Source: Tepidiformaceae bacterium (GTDB taxonomy: Bacteria; Chloroflexota; Dehalococcoidia; Tepidiformales; Tepidiformaceae). Taken from it: a DNA stretch of 64,000 nucleotides. The notes beneath the pieces were generated by a model. It was given only the letters and a program-made list of their open reading frames with translations, had not been told where the DNA came from and made no database searches. This document shows positions 37,787 through 46,291 of this stretch, in pieces (the first letter of the stretch is position 1; each line of letters starts with the position of its first letter). The translations under genes and the position numbers were made by a program. The stretch covers positions 1,031,289 to 1,095,288 of the forward strand of contig OY282446.1 of the NCBI GenBank assembly GCA_958295975.1, read 5' to 3'.

Positions 37787-38658
37787 CGCGGGGGGCGGCC
37801 CTCGCCCGCGAACACCGTCGAGCGCACGATGTCGGGCTGGCCGTCGTTGAGGATGGCGTCCATGCGGCGCGCGATGGCGCCCTCGTGGTCCTCGTGCGTG
37901 AGGATGTAGAAGCGCTCCTCGCGGATGGCCTCCAGCACGTGCTCCGCCGCCAGCTCGGGCGCGATGGTGCGCAGCGCCCCCGGCGCGCTGAAGCCGGGCG
38001 TGCGCTCCGCCCGCGCGCGCACGCCCTCCGCGTCCAGCCCGCGCAGGGCGGCGGGACGGTTGCGCTCGGAGTCGCGCAGGTTCGTGTCCACCACCCCCGG
38101 GCAGAGGACGGAGACGCGGACCTTCGAGCCCGCGTCGCGCAGCTCGGCGGAGAGCGTCTCGGAGAGGGTGACGGCCCCGTGCTTGCTCACGTTGTAGGGG
38201 CCGGAGCCGGCCACGGAGACGAGCCCGGCCATGGAGGCGGTGTTGACGATGTGGCCCTCGTCGCGCGCGACGAGGTGGGGGGTGAAGACGCGCACGCCGT
38301 GGATGACGCCCCAGAGGTTGACGCGCAGCACGAACTCCCAGTCGTTCACGCCCAGTTCCCACATGCGCCCGCGCAGGCCCACGCCCGCGTTGTTGCAGAC
38401 GACGTGGACGTCCCCGAAGTGGTCGAGCACGCGCTCGGCGAGGGCGTCCATGGAGGCGGCGTCGCCCGCGTCGGTGGGCACGGCGAGGGCCTCCGCGCCG
38501 TCCGCGCGCAGGCCCCCGGCGGCGGCCTCGAGCGCGCCCTCCTCGATGTCGGCGAGGGCGATCTTCATGCCCTCGGCGGCGAAGCGCCTGGCCATGGCCA
38601 AGCCGATGCCGCTGGCGCCGCCGGTGACGACGGCCACCTTGCCCGTGAACTCCCGCAT
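37783..38658 (-). CDS. SDR-family oxidoreductase
   Basis: 291 aa. VVTGGASGIGLAMARRFA (about 10-27), NNAGVG near 89, catalytic Ser in VNTASMAGL and YNVSK (Tyr-x3-Lys) near 158. A 50-residue C-terminal extension beyond classical SDRs. ATG preceded by GAGGAGG. Downstream of the Rieske oxygenase on the same strand (43-bp gap), probably the same operon; may oxidise the hydroxylated product. Its stop uses the CTAG palindrome (37783-37786) shared with the opposing gene. Confidence 0.9.
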   Translation of the reverse strand: MREFTGKVAVVTGGASGIGLAMARRFAAEGMKIALADIEEGALEAAAGGLRADGAEALAVPTDAGDAASMDALAERVLDHFGDVHVVCNNAGVGLRGRMWELGVNDWEFVLRVNLWGVIHGVRVFTPHLVARDEGHIVNTASMAGLVSVAGSGPYNVSKHGAVTLSETLSAELRDAGSKVRVSVLCPGVVDTNLRDSERNRPAALRGLDAEGVRARAERTPGFSAPGALRTIAPELAAEHVLEAIREERFYILTHEDHEGAIARRMDAILNDGQPDIVRSTVFAGEGRPPR

Positions 38659-38701
38659 CGCGCCCTCCTCGCGGGTTGTCGGGGGGAACGCCCGCGCGCC
38701 G

Positions 38702-39982
38702 CTAGCGGTCGGGGCCCTCCAGGTAGTCGTCGAGCACCTTGTGCATGTGGCGGATGCGCCGCTCGCGGTAGTTGATGAGCAGGCCCTTGAACGAGCGCGA
38801 GTTCATGCCCTTCTGCACGCGCGGCAGGTTGTAGGAGTCCTGATCCAGCCCCAAGCCCAGCGAGATTTCGCCGTGCTTGTGCTGCGTGTGCACGGGCCGC
38901 GGCGGCGGCTCCGACCCCTCCGGGATGCGGACCAGGTTCTGCAGGTCGTAGTACATCCGGTTCGGGTCCGTGGCGTGCGGGCGCTGGCGGAAGAGCATCA
39001 CGCCCGAGTGGTGCGTGTTGAGCGTGATGTTGGGGAAGAGGTAGTAGTGGTAGTCGTCCGTCAGCTGGTCGTCGTTGAGGGACGAGAGGTCGATGCCCTG
39101 GGCGGCGGCGTGACCCTTCACCGCCGCCTGGATGGCGGGGCGCACCGCGGCGGGGCCGCCGTCGAACGTCTCCGGGTCGATGCCCGCCTCGCGCAGCATC
39201 TCCTTGAGCGTGCGCGTCAGCTCGCCCTGGTTCTGGTAGCGCGGGCTCAGCAGGGCGAAGGGCACGAGGTAGCGGTTGTGCCGCTCGTACAGGTCGATCT
39301 GCACGTGGATGTCGTCGATCGATTCGAGGATCTGCGGGTGGATGCCCTGCACGTGGTAGACCTCGTTGAAGGCGTCCACCGACGTCTTCCAGTTGCAGTC
39401 CCACTCGATGGTGCGGTCCTGCACGAGGTACTGGTCCTCGAAGCGGTAGGGGTCGAGGTGGCCGGGAATCTCGCCGAGGAAGTCGCGCAGGGGCTCGGCG
39501 TCCGGGTTCATGTTGAACCACACCCAGCCGCCCCACGTGTCGCAGGGCACCTCCACCAGCGCCGTCTCCTGCGGCACGCCCTGCGTGAAGGTGTCCTCGT
39601 CCGGCACGAACTTCTTGGAGCCGTCGAGGTTGAACTCGAAGAAGTGGTAGGCGCACTGGAACGATTCCGCATGGCCCATGCCCGCGTTCCTGATCTGGTT
39701 CCCGCGGTGCGGGCAGACGTTGTAGAAGGCCCGCACCGTGTCCGGCGCCTCGCGCACGATGAGGAACGACTCCGGCCCCAGCTCGGTGGTGAAGTAGTCG
39801 CCCACGTTGGGGATGTCGGACACGCGCCCGGCGATGTTCCAGACCTTCGTCCACATGCGCTCCCACTCGAGCGCCATGAACTCCTCGGAGGTGTAGCGCT
39901 CCTTGGGGATGAGGTCGGTGCCCAGCGCGGGCTCGGGGGCCTTCTCCGTGGGCGTCTGGCGGATGGCGGACTCGATGACCAT
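38702..39982 (-). CDS. Rieske aromatic ring-hydroxylating-type oxygenase, alpha subunit
   Basis: 426 aa. Rieske [2Fe-2S] ligands C90, H92 (CPH) and C110, H113 (CAYH). Mononuclear iron site E206, H209, H214 (NEVYHVQGIH), with the third acidic ligand expected near 340-360. A long C-terminal domain follows. Oxidises an aromatic, steroid-like or other ring substrate using a separate reductase/ferredoxin, not encoded here. It lies between two SDR genes on the same strand, suggesting a small catabolic cluster. ATG at 39980-39982; GAGGAGCG 6 nt upstream. Confidence 0.93.
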   Translation of the reverse strand: MVIESAIRQTPTEKAPEPALGTDLIPKERYTSEEFMALEWERMWTKVWNIAGRVSDIPNVGDYFTTELGPESFLIVREAPDTVRAFYNVCPHRGNQIRNAGMGHAESFQCAYHFFEFNLDGSKKFVPDEDTFTQGVPQETALVEVPCDTWGGWVWFNMNPDAEPLRDFLGEIPGHLDPYRFEDQYLVQDRTIEWDCNWKTSVDAFNEVYHVQGIHPQILESIDDIHVQIDLYERHNRYLVPFALLSPRYQNQGELTRTLKEMLREAGIDPETFDGGPAAVRPAIQAAVKGHAAAQGIDLSSLNDDQLTDDYHYYLFPNITLNTHHSGVMLFRQRPHATDPNRMYYDLQNLVRIPEGSEPPPRPVHTQHKHGEISLGLGLDQDSYNLPRVQKGMNSRSFKGLLINYRERRIRHMHKVLDDYLEGPDR

Positions 39983-40052
39983 GACACGCTCCTCGCCGCG
40001 TTCTCCGGCGTCGTCCCCGCCATCCTACTCCCGCGGGCGGCGGGTTGGGGGC

Positions 40053-40832
40053 TCAGGCGGGGGCCAGCGCGGCGATCTCCTCGAGGCTGCGCGCGCGGGG
40101 CGTGCCCGAGGCCCCGAAGAGCCAGGACTGGCCGGTGGGGCCGTCCGCGCCGTGCGCGAGCACGTTGACGACCGCGCGGCCCACGTCCGCGGCGCGCATG
40201 CCCGCCTCCGCGGCGGCCACGGAGACGGCGCGCAGCATGGGCGTGTCGGTGGCGCCCATGCAGAGGCCGTTCACGCGGATGCCGCGGGGGGCCAGCTCCG
40301 CCGCCCAGGTCTCCACCTGCCGCCACTGCACCCACTTCGCCCCGTCGTAGCCGCTGGCGGCGCCGCCGGTCATGAGGTGGCCTTCCTTGATGTGCTCGGT
40401 GATGACGTTGACGATGTCGCCCCCGCCGGCGGCCAGCATGGCGGGCACGGCGGCGCGCGCGCAGTAGAAGCTGCCCAGCGCGCAGATGGCGAGGGAGCGC
40501 TCGTAGGCGAGCGTCTGCGACTCGTAGTCGCCGCCGGTGAGGCTGGTGTCGGCGTAGATGGCGGCGTTGTTGACGAGCACGTCGATGCGGCCCAGCCGCT
40601 GCAGGGCGCCGTTCATGGCGCGGCGCACCTGCGCGCGGTCGGCCATGTCGCAATCGACGGCGAGGCCCTGGCGGCCCGTCTCCCGCACGAGGCGGGCGGT
40701 TTCGGCGTTGCCGACGGCGTCGATGTCGAGGCCCGCGACGGCGGCCCCCTCCTCGGCGAGCGCGACGGCGATGGCGCGTCCGATGCCGACGGCGCTCCCG
40801 GTGACGACGGCGGCCTTCCCTTCGAGCAGCAT
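40053..40832 (-). CDS. SDR-family oxidoreductase
   Basis: 259 aa. AAVVTGSAVGIGRAIAVALA (about 7-26), NNAAIY near 87, and a GGAASGYDGAKW block near 165 where Y-x3-K is kept as Y-D-G-A-K. An ATG 15 bp further upstream exists, but it contains the GGAGG that forms the ribosome binding site for the ATG at 40832, so the shorter start is chosen. Third gene, transcribed first, of the SDR-Rieske-SDR cluster. Confidence 0.88.
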   Translation of the reverse strand: MLLEGKAAVVTGSAVGIGRAIAVALAEEGAAVAGLDIDAVGNAETARLVRETGRQGLAVDCDMADRAQVRRAMNGALQRLGRIDVLVNNAAIYADTSLTGGDYESQTLAYERSLAICALGSFYCARAAVPAMLAAGGGDIVNVITEHIKEGHLMTGGAASGYDGAKWVQWRQVETWAAELAPRGIRVNGLCMGATDTPMLRAVSVAAAEAGMRAADVGRAVVNVLAHGADGPTGQSWLFGASGTPRARSLEEIAALAPA

Positions 40833-40921
40833 GGCGGTTCCCTCCATTCGCGCCGATTCTGGCCGATCGCGCGCCGCCCCGCCACGGCCCGCGCCCGTGC
40901 CATACTGGGGAAGAGGAGAAG

Positions 40922-41458
40922 ATGGACATGAAGATCGACCCGCTTGGGGACATCACGGGAAGCAGGCCCTACGACGGCGAGCGCTTCCGGCGGCTGGCGC
41001 GCCACCTCGCCGGGCGCTCCGACCAGGGCGCGGCCCTTGACGCGACGAAGCTGGCGCGACGCCTCTTCTACTGCGACTTCCTCGCCTACCTCGAGCTTGA
41101 GTCGTCCATCACGGGCGCGACCTACCTGAATGATCCCCGGGGGCCCCGCCCCGAGCGGCTCGACGGGGAGCTGGCGCGCATCGAGGCGTCGGACGGCATG
41201 GCCGGAGACGACGGCGGCGCGCCCTTCAGCAGGGCGGAGCTGGCCATCGTCGAGCGGGTGCTGGCGGGGCTGCCCGAGGCGGACGGGAGCGGCGAATCGA
41301 GCCTGCCGCACCTTGATCCCGTCTGCCGCATCGTCCCCGAGGGCACACCGGTCGCCTACGAGCTGGCGTTCGTCTCCACCGATCCGCCAAGCGAGGAGGC
41401 CATTCGCGCGGGCCAGGAGGTCGCCGAGCGTCTGGGCCTGCTTGCCCGTGCTCAGTGA
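40922..41458 (+). CDS. Panacea-domain (DUF4065/SocA-like) antitoxin
   Basis: 178 aa. The central block TKLARRLFYCDFLAYLELES followed by SITGATYLNDPRGPRPERL (about 41-80) is the hallmark of the Panacea/SocA domain: a K-L-x2-L-x-Y-x-D-F helix, then S-I-T-G-x-x-Y. Panacea proteins act as antitoxins for many unrelated toxins. ATG start with GAGGAG 6 nt upstream. The next gene starts 11 bp before its stop, the layout of the PanAT two-gene systems. Confidence 0.82.
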   Translation: MDMKIDPLGDITGSRPYDGERFRRLARHLAGRSDQGAALDATKLARRLFYCDFLAYLELESSITGATYLNDPRGPRPERLDGELARIEASDGMAGDDGGAPFSRAELAIVERVLAGLPEADGSGESSLPHLDPVCRIVPEGTPVAYELAFVSTDPPSEEAIRAGQEVAERLGLLARAQ

Positions 41459-41711
41459 GGTTCGCTGGCGGCCCCTGGCGGATGAGCAGTATCGCGCCAT
41501 CTGCGCGAACTACCCGCGCGCCAGGGGGGCCATCGACGGTCTGCTTCGCACGGTCGGATACGCCGGAGCGGCCCGTCCCTTTCTCCCGAACTCCGGCGGG
41601 CTCCGCAACGTTGAGACGCCGGGCGCGGCGCGCGGCGTTCCCAAACTGATTCTCGTGTACAGCGAGGACGCGGACGGCGTGTTCTGGGTCGAGGAGATTC
41701 GCGTCCGCTGA
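41448..41711 (+). CDS. Putative toxin partner of the Panacea antitoxin
   Basis: 87 aa, basic, GTG start overlapping the antitoxin end by 11 bp. It begins VRWRPLADEQYRAICANYPRARGAIDGLL and ends LILVYSEDADGVFWVEEIRV. This helix-helix-then-beta-hairpin pattern resembles the RelE/ParE toxin fold, but active-site residues are not clear. Function as toxin is inferred from position next to Panacea. Confidence 0.65.
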   Translation: MLSEVRWRPLADEQYRAICANYPRARGAIDGLLRTVGYAGAARPFLPNSGGLRNVETPGAARGVPKLILVYSEDADGVFWVEEIRVR

Positions 41712-41721
41712 GCGCGCCGCC

Positions 41722-42606
41722 CTACTCCGTGGTGCGGATGGCGCGGATGGCGATGGTGAGCATGAGCGCGCCGAAGGCCAGCACCACCCCTATCTCCTCC
41801 CACGTGCTCAGCGTATAGCCGAACCACTCCACATGCGTGATCTGGAAGGGCGCGTCCGCCGGCACCGCCGCCAGCTGCTCGGAAAGGGCGATCTCGCGGA
41901 TGGGCGCGACCGCGTAGGTGACGGGGTTGATCTTCACCAGCACGTCCATCCAGGCGGGCACGTTGTTGATGGGGAAGAAGATGCCGGAGAGGAACATGGC
42001 CGGGAAGATGGCCACCTGCGACAGCATCTGGAAGCTCTCCACGGAGCGCAGGCGGCTGCCCAGGGCCACGCCCAGGCCGGTGAGCATGAAGGACACGAGC
42101 GCGATCAGGGGCAGCAGCTTGGCCACCACCTCGAGCGTGATGTCGATGCCCAGCAGGGGCGCGATGGCGAACATGACGGCGCCGTTCACGAGCGCCACCG
42201 TGGCCCCGCCGCTGATCTTGCCGATGCAGATGGCGGTGCGGCTCACGGGGGCGACGAGGATTTCGCGCAGGAACCCGAACTGCCGGTCGGTGACGATGGA
42301 GACGCCGGAGAAGACGGAGTTCATGAGCACGATCATGGCCACCATGCCCGGGAAGATGAACTGGCGGTAGCCGATGTCGCCGGGCAGCTGGGCGATGCTG
42401 TTGCCCAGCCCCTCGCCGAACATGACGAGCATGATCACGGGCATGGTGAAGGCGGAGATCATGCGCGCGCGGTCGCGGAAGTAGATGAGCACCTCGCGCA
42501 TCCAGATGACGCGCACGACCTGCAGGAAGCCCGCGCGCCCGGTGGCCCGCCGCGGCGCGCCCGCCGCCACGCGCGCATCCGCGCCCGCTTCCGCCGAAAC
42601 CGTCAT
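41722..42606 (-). CDS. ABC-2 type transporter permease
   Basis: 294 aa with six hydrophobic segments of the DrrB/NodJ type. A cytoplasmic start (VIWMREVLIYFRDRARMISAF) and the conserved FPAMFLSGIFFPINNVPAWM block near 215-234 are present. Works with the ATPase encoded just upstream on the same strand (ATGA overlap). The cargo is unknown; lipid or drug export is typical. Confidence 0.92.
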   Translation of the reverse strand: MTVSAEAGADARVAAGAPRRATGRAGFLQVVRVIWMREVLIYFRDRARMISAFTMPVIMLVMFGEGLGNSIAQLPGDIGYRQFIFPGMVAMIVLMNSVFSGVSIVTDRQFGFLREILVAPVSRTAICIGKISGGATVALVNGAVMFAIAPLLGIDITLEVVAKLLPLIALVSFMLTGLGVALGSRLRSVESFQMLSQVAIFPAMFLSGIFFPINNVPAWMDVLVKINPVTYAVAPIREIALSEQLAAVPADAPFQITHVEWFGYTLSTWEEIGVVLAFGALMLTIAIRAIRTTE

Positions 42607-43586
42607 CGCATCCTCCGGAAGCCCTGGCGCTGCATGGAGCGCATCTTGTCCTCCTCGCTGAAGGCCTGCTCGCGGATCTGGTGGCCCGTGAGGGAGACGA
42701 ACACGTCCTCCAGCGTGGGCGCGCGGATGCCCACGGAGCGCACCTCGCCGTCGAGGCGGGCGAGCAGCACGGGCACGAAGTCGCCGCCGTGCTCCACGTT
42801 GAATTCGACGGCCTCGTTTTCGAGGCGCGGCTCGATCTCGAAGGATTCGCGCACCTCGCGCGCGAGGGCGGCGTTGTCGGGGCCGACGATGGAGACCACG
42901 TCGCCGCCCAGCCGCGCCTTCAGGCGCGCGGGCGTGTCGAGCGCGATGATGCGCCCGTGGTCCATGACGGCCACGCGGTCGCAGGCCTCGGCCTCGTCCA
43001 TGTAGTGCGTGGTGAGGAAGATGGTGACGCCCTCCGTGTCGCGCATGGAGCGGGCGTAGGCCCAGAGGCTGCGGCGCGTCTGCGGGTCCAGCCCCACGGT
43101 GGGCTCGTCGAGGAAGAGCACGGAGGGCCAGTGCATGAGGCCGCGCGCCACTTCCAGCCGCCGCCGCATGCCGCCGGAGAAGGTGATGACGGCGTCGCCC
43201 GCGCGGTCGGCCAGGCCCACGCGCTCCAGCAGCTGGTCCGCGCGGGGGCGGATGTCGGCGCGGGCCATGCCGAACAGCTCGCCGTGGAAGACGAGGTTCT
43301 CGCGCGCCGTGAGGCGCTCGTCCACGGTCGAATCCTGGAAGACGATGCCGATCTCGCGGCGCACCCCGGCGGGGTCGGACACGATGTCGCAGCCGCCGAT
43401 GGCGGCGCTGCCAGCGGTGGGGCGCAGCAGCGTGCAGAGCATGGAGATAGTGGTCGTCTTGCCCGCGCCGTTGGGGCCGAGGAAGCCGAAAATCTCGGCC
43501 TCGCCCACGTCGAAGGAGACGCCGTCCACGGCGGTGATCTCGCCGAAGCGGCGCGCCAGCCCGGAAACGCGAACGGCTGGGGGCAT
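42603..43586 (-). CDS. ABC transporter ATP-binding protein (DrrA-like)
   Basis: 327 aa. Walker A GPNGAGKTTT near 40-49, Q-loop FQDSTVDE, signature FSGGMRRRLEVARGL, Walker B VLFLDEPTVGLDPQ, H-loop TTHYMDEAE. A 100-residue C-terminal DrrA-type domain follows (TLEDVFVSLTGH). ATG chosen at 43584-43586, as upstream codons do not match. Forms an exporter with the permease at 41722. Confidence 0.94.
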   Translation of the reverse strand: MPPAVRVSGLARRFGEITAVDGVSFDVGEAEIFGFLGPNGAGKTTTISMLCTLLRPTAGSAAIGGCDIVSDPAGVRREIGIVFQDSTVDERLTARENLVFHGELFGMARADIRPRADQLLERVGLADRAGDAVITFSGGMRRRLEVARGLMHWPSVLFLDEPTVGLDPQTRRSLWAYARSMRDTEGVTIFLTTHYMDEAEACDRVAVMDHGRIIALDTPARLKARLGGDVVSIVGPDNAALAREVRESFEIEPRLENEAVEFNVEHGGDFVPVLLARLDGEVRSVGIRAPTLEDVFVSLTGHQIREQAFSEEDKMRSMQRQGFRRMR

Positions 43587-43633
43587 CCCCGCTACCTTGC
43601 GCCCCCGCCCCCCTTGCGCGCAAGCGGCGACGC

Positions 43634-44782
43634 TCACGGCTCGTACAGGAGCGTGTCGGGGAAATAGTCCGACCAGGCGAACCAGAAGACGGCGAAGGCG
43701 GGCAGTGGCTCCAGCCGCCGCCCCGCCAGCTCGCCCTCCAGCGCCTCGCCCGTGAGCGCCGCCCAGATGGTGCCCGTCTCGCGGTCGCGCAGCCGCGCCG
43801 CGCCGTCCGCGGCGGGGTCGGCGGCCTCGAAGGTGAGCGCGCGGCCCTCGACGCTCGGGGCGAAGGCCGCCGCCGCGCGCGCCTCGCCGTCCCAGGCGAT
43901 GAGGACGGAGCGCCCGCCCACGCGGTCGTTGAGCGCGGGCGCGTCCGCGAGCCGGTGGTGGGCGTAGGCCTTGCGCCCCTCGGGCAACACCAGCCCCAGC
44001 ACCAGCGTCTTGGGGAAGAGGCGTTCGTCGCGGTTGCGCTCGCCGATCACGCCCGCGTCGGGCCGCAGGTAGTAGTTCGAGTAGGCGTCGATGACGACGC
44101 CGCCCTGGTCGAGCGCGGTGGTGTCGGGATGGAGCGCGCGCCAGCTCTTCCAGCGCATGAGCGCGGCGGGCAGCGGCGTCAGCTCGGTCCCCACCAGCGG
44201 GCCTTCCACGGCGCGCCCCAGGAACTGGCTCCAGAGCGTCTCCGTCTGGCGGTCGAACATGACGAGCGCGTTCATGATGAGCTTGCCGGAGACGCCGAAG
44301 TCGAGACGCCGCTCTCCGATGTCGCGGGCATACACGATGCCCGTGAAGCAGAGCGGTCACCAGGTGACGGCGATGGCGCGCCCGCCGAGCGTGTCGTTCA
44401 CGATCTCGTGGCCGCTGAGGAAGGCCGCCCCGTAGGCGCGGTGTTCGCCGCCGACGGAGACGCCGATGACGAGATCGTTCGCGCGCAGCTGTTCGTCCGC
44501 GACGGCGGCGGAGACGATGGCGGGGTCGTCGATGGCGGGAATGGCGTCCGGCGGCAGCAGCGTGACGATCTCGAACTCCGCCTCCGCCCCGGGCGACGCC
44601 GTGGCGGTGGCGGTGGGCGATGCCGTGGCCGTGGGCGTGGCCGAAGGCGTGGCCACAGTGGCAGTCGCCGTGACCGTGGCGGAGGGCGTGGCCGTGGGCG
44701 TGGCGACCGGCGCGTCCGTTCCCCCGCAGGCGACCGCGATCAGCGCCAGCGCGGCCAGCGCCGCCGCCAGCGCGCGGACCAC
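43634..44782 (-). CDS. DUF3179 lipoprotein, predicted selenoprotein (in-frame UGA = Sec142)
   Basis: One frame of 382 codons interrupted only by TGA at 44357-44359. N-terminal lipoprotein signal (LALIAVACGG, lipid-modified Cys about 20), Thr/Ala/Pro linker, then the DUF3179 domain. HEIVNDTLGGRAIAVTW precedes the UGA and PLCFTGIVYARDIGERRLDF follows it. The family motif there is CPLC, so UGA replaces the first Cys (UxxC). Directly after the UGA lies a hairpin that fits bacterial SECIS rules. GTG start 2 bp after the pheA stop. Alternatives: a nonsense mutation or sequencing error (TGC to TGA). Function of DUF3179 is unknown; a redox or metal-binding role is plausible. Confidence 0.82.
44309..44356 (-). 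promoter_or_regulatory. Putative bacterial SECIS element
   Basis: It starts immediately after the UGA. Outer stem CCGCUCU/AGAGCGG (7 bp, perfect), inner stem CGGGCAU/AUGCCCG (7 bp, perfect), apical loop CGUGU. The UGA-to-loop distance is 20 nt, the upper stem is longer than 4 bp, and G is among the first two loop nucleotides. These are the published bSECIS criteria. Lies entirely within the coding sequence. Confidence 0.75.
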
Positions 44783-44784
44783 GC

Positions 44785-45630
44785 TCAGCCCCCCCCGGCG
44801 CGGGGGTAGCTGCCGAACACCTTGAGGTGCGCGGTCATGGCCTCCAGCGCGGCCAGGGCCTCGGCGCAGCGCGGGTCGCGCGCGTGCCCCTCGAAGTCGA
44901 TGAGGAAGACGTACTCGCCCATGCTGGCGCGCGTGGGGCGGCTCTCCATCTTGGTGCAGTTGATGCCGCGGCTGGCGAATTCGGCCAGCGCCGCCGCCAG
45001 CAGCCCGGCGCGGTCGTCGGCGAAGCGGAAGGCGATGGAGGTGCGGTCGCGGCCCGTGGGCGCGGGGGGGCGCGCGCCCACCACCACGAAGCGGGTGGCG
45101 TTGTCGCGCCGGTCCTGGATGCCCTCGGCCAGCACGCGCGCGCCGCAGCGCCCGGCGGCGCGCGCGGTGGCGATGGCCGCCGCCCCCTCGTGCGCGCGCT
45201 CCATGGCCAGCTGCGCCGCGTGGGCCGTGGAGAGGGCCGCCTCCAGCCGCGCCCGCGGGTGGCGTTCGCGCAGGAAGGCGCGGCACTGCCCCAGCGCCTG
45301 GGTGTGCGAGTAGATCGTCTCGATGGCCCCGGCCTCCACGCCCGGCGCGGCCACCAGGTGGTGCGTCACGGGCACGATCAGCTCCGCCTGGATGGGCAGG
45401 GAGGTTTCGTGGATGAGGATGTCGAGCGTCTCCGCCACGGAGCCGTTGAGCGAGTTCTCGATGGCGAGCACGCCCGCGGCGGCCTCGCCCGCCTCCACGG
45501 CGCGGGCCACCTCGGCGTGGGAGGGGAGGGGGAGCAGGGCGGCGTCGGGCGCGTGGCGGCGGGCCGCCTCCTCGCCGAAGGTGCCGGGCGGCCCCAGGTA
45601 GGCCAGCGGGCCCTCAGGTGTCGAAGCCAT
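44785..45630 (-). CDS. pheA: Prephenate dehydratase
   Basis: Converts prephenate to phenylpyruvate. 281 aa, without chorismate mutase. YLGPPGTFGEEAA (residues 10-22), catalytic NATRFVVVG (TRF) near 175, and a regulatory ACT domain with RTSIAFRF and the Phe-binding ESRPTRASMGEYVFLID near 227-243. It overlaps the trkA gene by 17 bp on the same strand, so it is part of a usp-trkA-trkA-pheA-DUF3179 transcript. Confidence 0.95.
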   Translation of the reverse strand: MASTPEGPLAYLGPPGTFGEEAARRHAPDAALLPLPSHAEVARAVEAGEAAAGVLAIENSLNGSVAETLDILIHETSLPIQAELIVPVTHHLVAAPGVEAGAIETIYSHTQALGQCRAFLRERHPRARLEAALSTAHAAQLAMERAHEGAAAIATARAAGRCGARVLAEGIQDRRDNATRFVVVGARPPAPTGRDRTSIAFRFADDRAGLLAAALAEFASRGINCTKMESRPTRASMGEYVFLIDFEGHARDPRCAEALAALEAMTAHLKVFGSYPRAGGG

Positions 45631-46288
45631 GGGCGCCCCCGATCAGCGCTTCGCCGAGCATGGCGCGGCTCTCCGCGCGCGTCACCACCACCAGCGCATC
45701 CCCCACCGTGAGCGTCGTGTCCGGGGCGGGGATGCGGGGCACGCCGCCGGAATCGACGATCAGGGCGACCAGCGATTCGGGCGGCAGCAGCAGCTCGCGC
45801 GGCGTGCGCCCCACCGCCGGCGACGTCTCCGGCAGGCGCACTTCCACCAGCTCCAGCCCCTCGTGCAGATGCATCACGGGCACCACCGCCACGACCGGCA
45901 GCTCCTGCTCGATCTGGGCGAGGATGGCGTCCGTGGCGGAGACCGTGGTCTCGATGCCGCGCTTCCCGAAGAGGAGGGCGTTGCGCGGGTCGTTCACGCG
46001 CGCCAGCACGCGCGCCACGCCGTGGTGACGCGCGATTTCGCAGACCACGAGGTTGTCCTCGTCGTCGCCCGTGACGGCGGCCACGAGGTCCGCGCGGCGC
46101 ACGCCCGCCCCCTCCAGCACGGACGCCTCGCAGGCGTCGCCGCGCAGGGCCGCGCCCTCCAGCCGCTCGCCCAGCTCGGCCGCGCGCTCGCCGTCGCGCT
46201 CGATCACGAGCAGCTCGTTGTCGCCGCCCTGCAGCTCCCGCGCGAGGGAGTAGCCGACCTTGCCGCCGCCCGCGATGATGATGTACAC
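45614..46288 (-). CDS. trkA: TrkA/KtrA-type RCK regulator of K+ transport
   Basis: 224 aa: RCK_N Rossmann domain (MYIIIAGGGKVGYSLARELQ, GDACEASVLEGAGV, TGDDEDNLV) plus RCK_C (about 140-215, VEVRLPETSPAVGRTPRELLL and DTTLTVGDALVVVT). Cytoplasmic gating ring subunit that binds NAD(H) or nucleotides. No TrkH/KtrB channel gene is visible here. Confidence 0.93.
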   Translation of the reverse strand: MYIIIAGGGKVGYSLARELQGGDNELLVIERDGERAAELGERLEGAALRGDACEASVLEGAGVRRADLVAAVTGDDEDNLVVCEIARHHGVARVLARVNDPRNALLFGKRGIETTVSATDAILAQIEQELPVVAVVPVMHLHEGLELVEVRLPETSPAVGRTPRELLLPPESLVALIVDSGGVPRIPAPDTTLTVGDALVVVTRAESRAMLGEALIGGAHGFDT

Positions 46289-46291
46289 GGC

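Noticed and set aside
44600-44720. Thr/Ala/Pro repeat-like coding stretch in the DUF3179 gene
   Set aside because: Low-complexity lipoprotein linker rather than a tandem repeat element or CRISPR.
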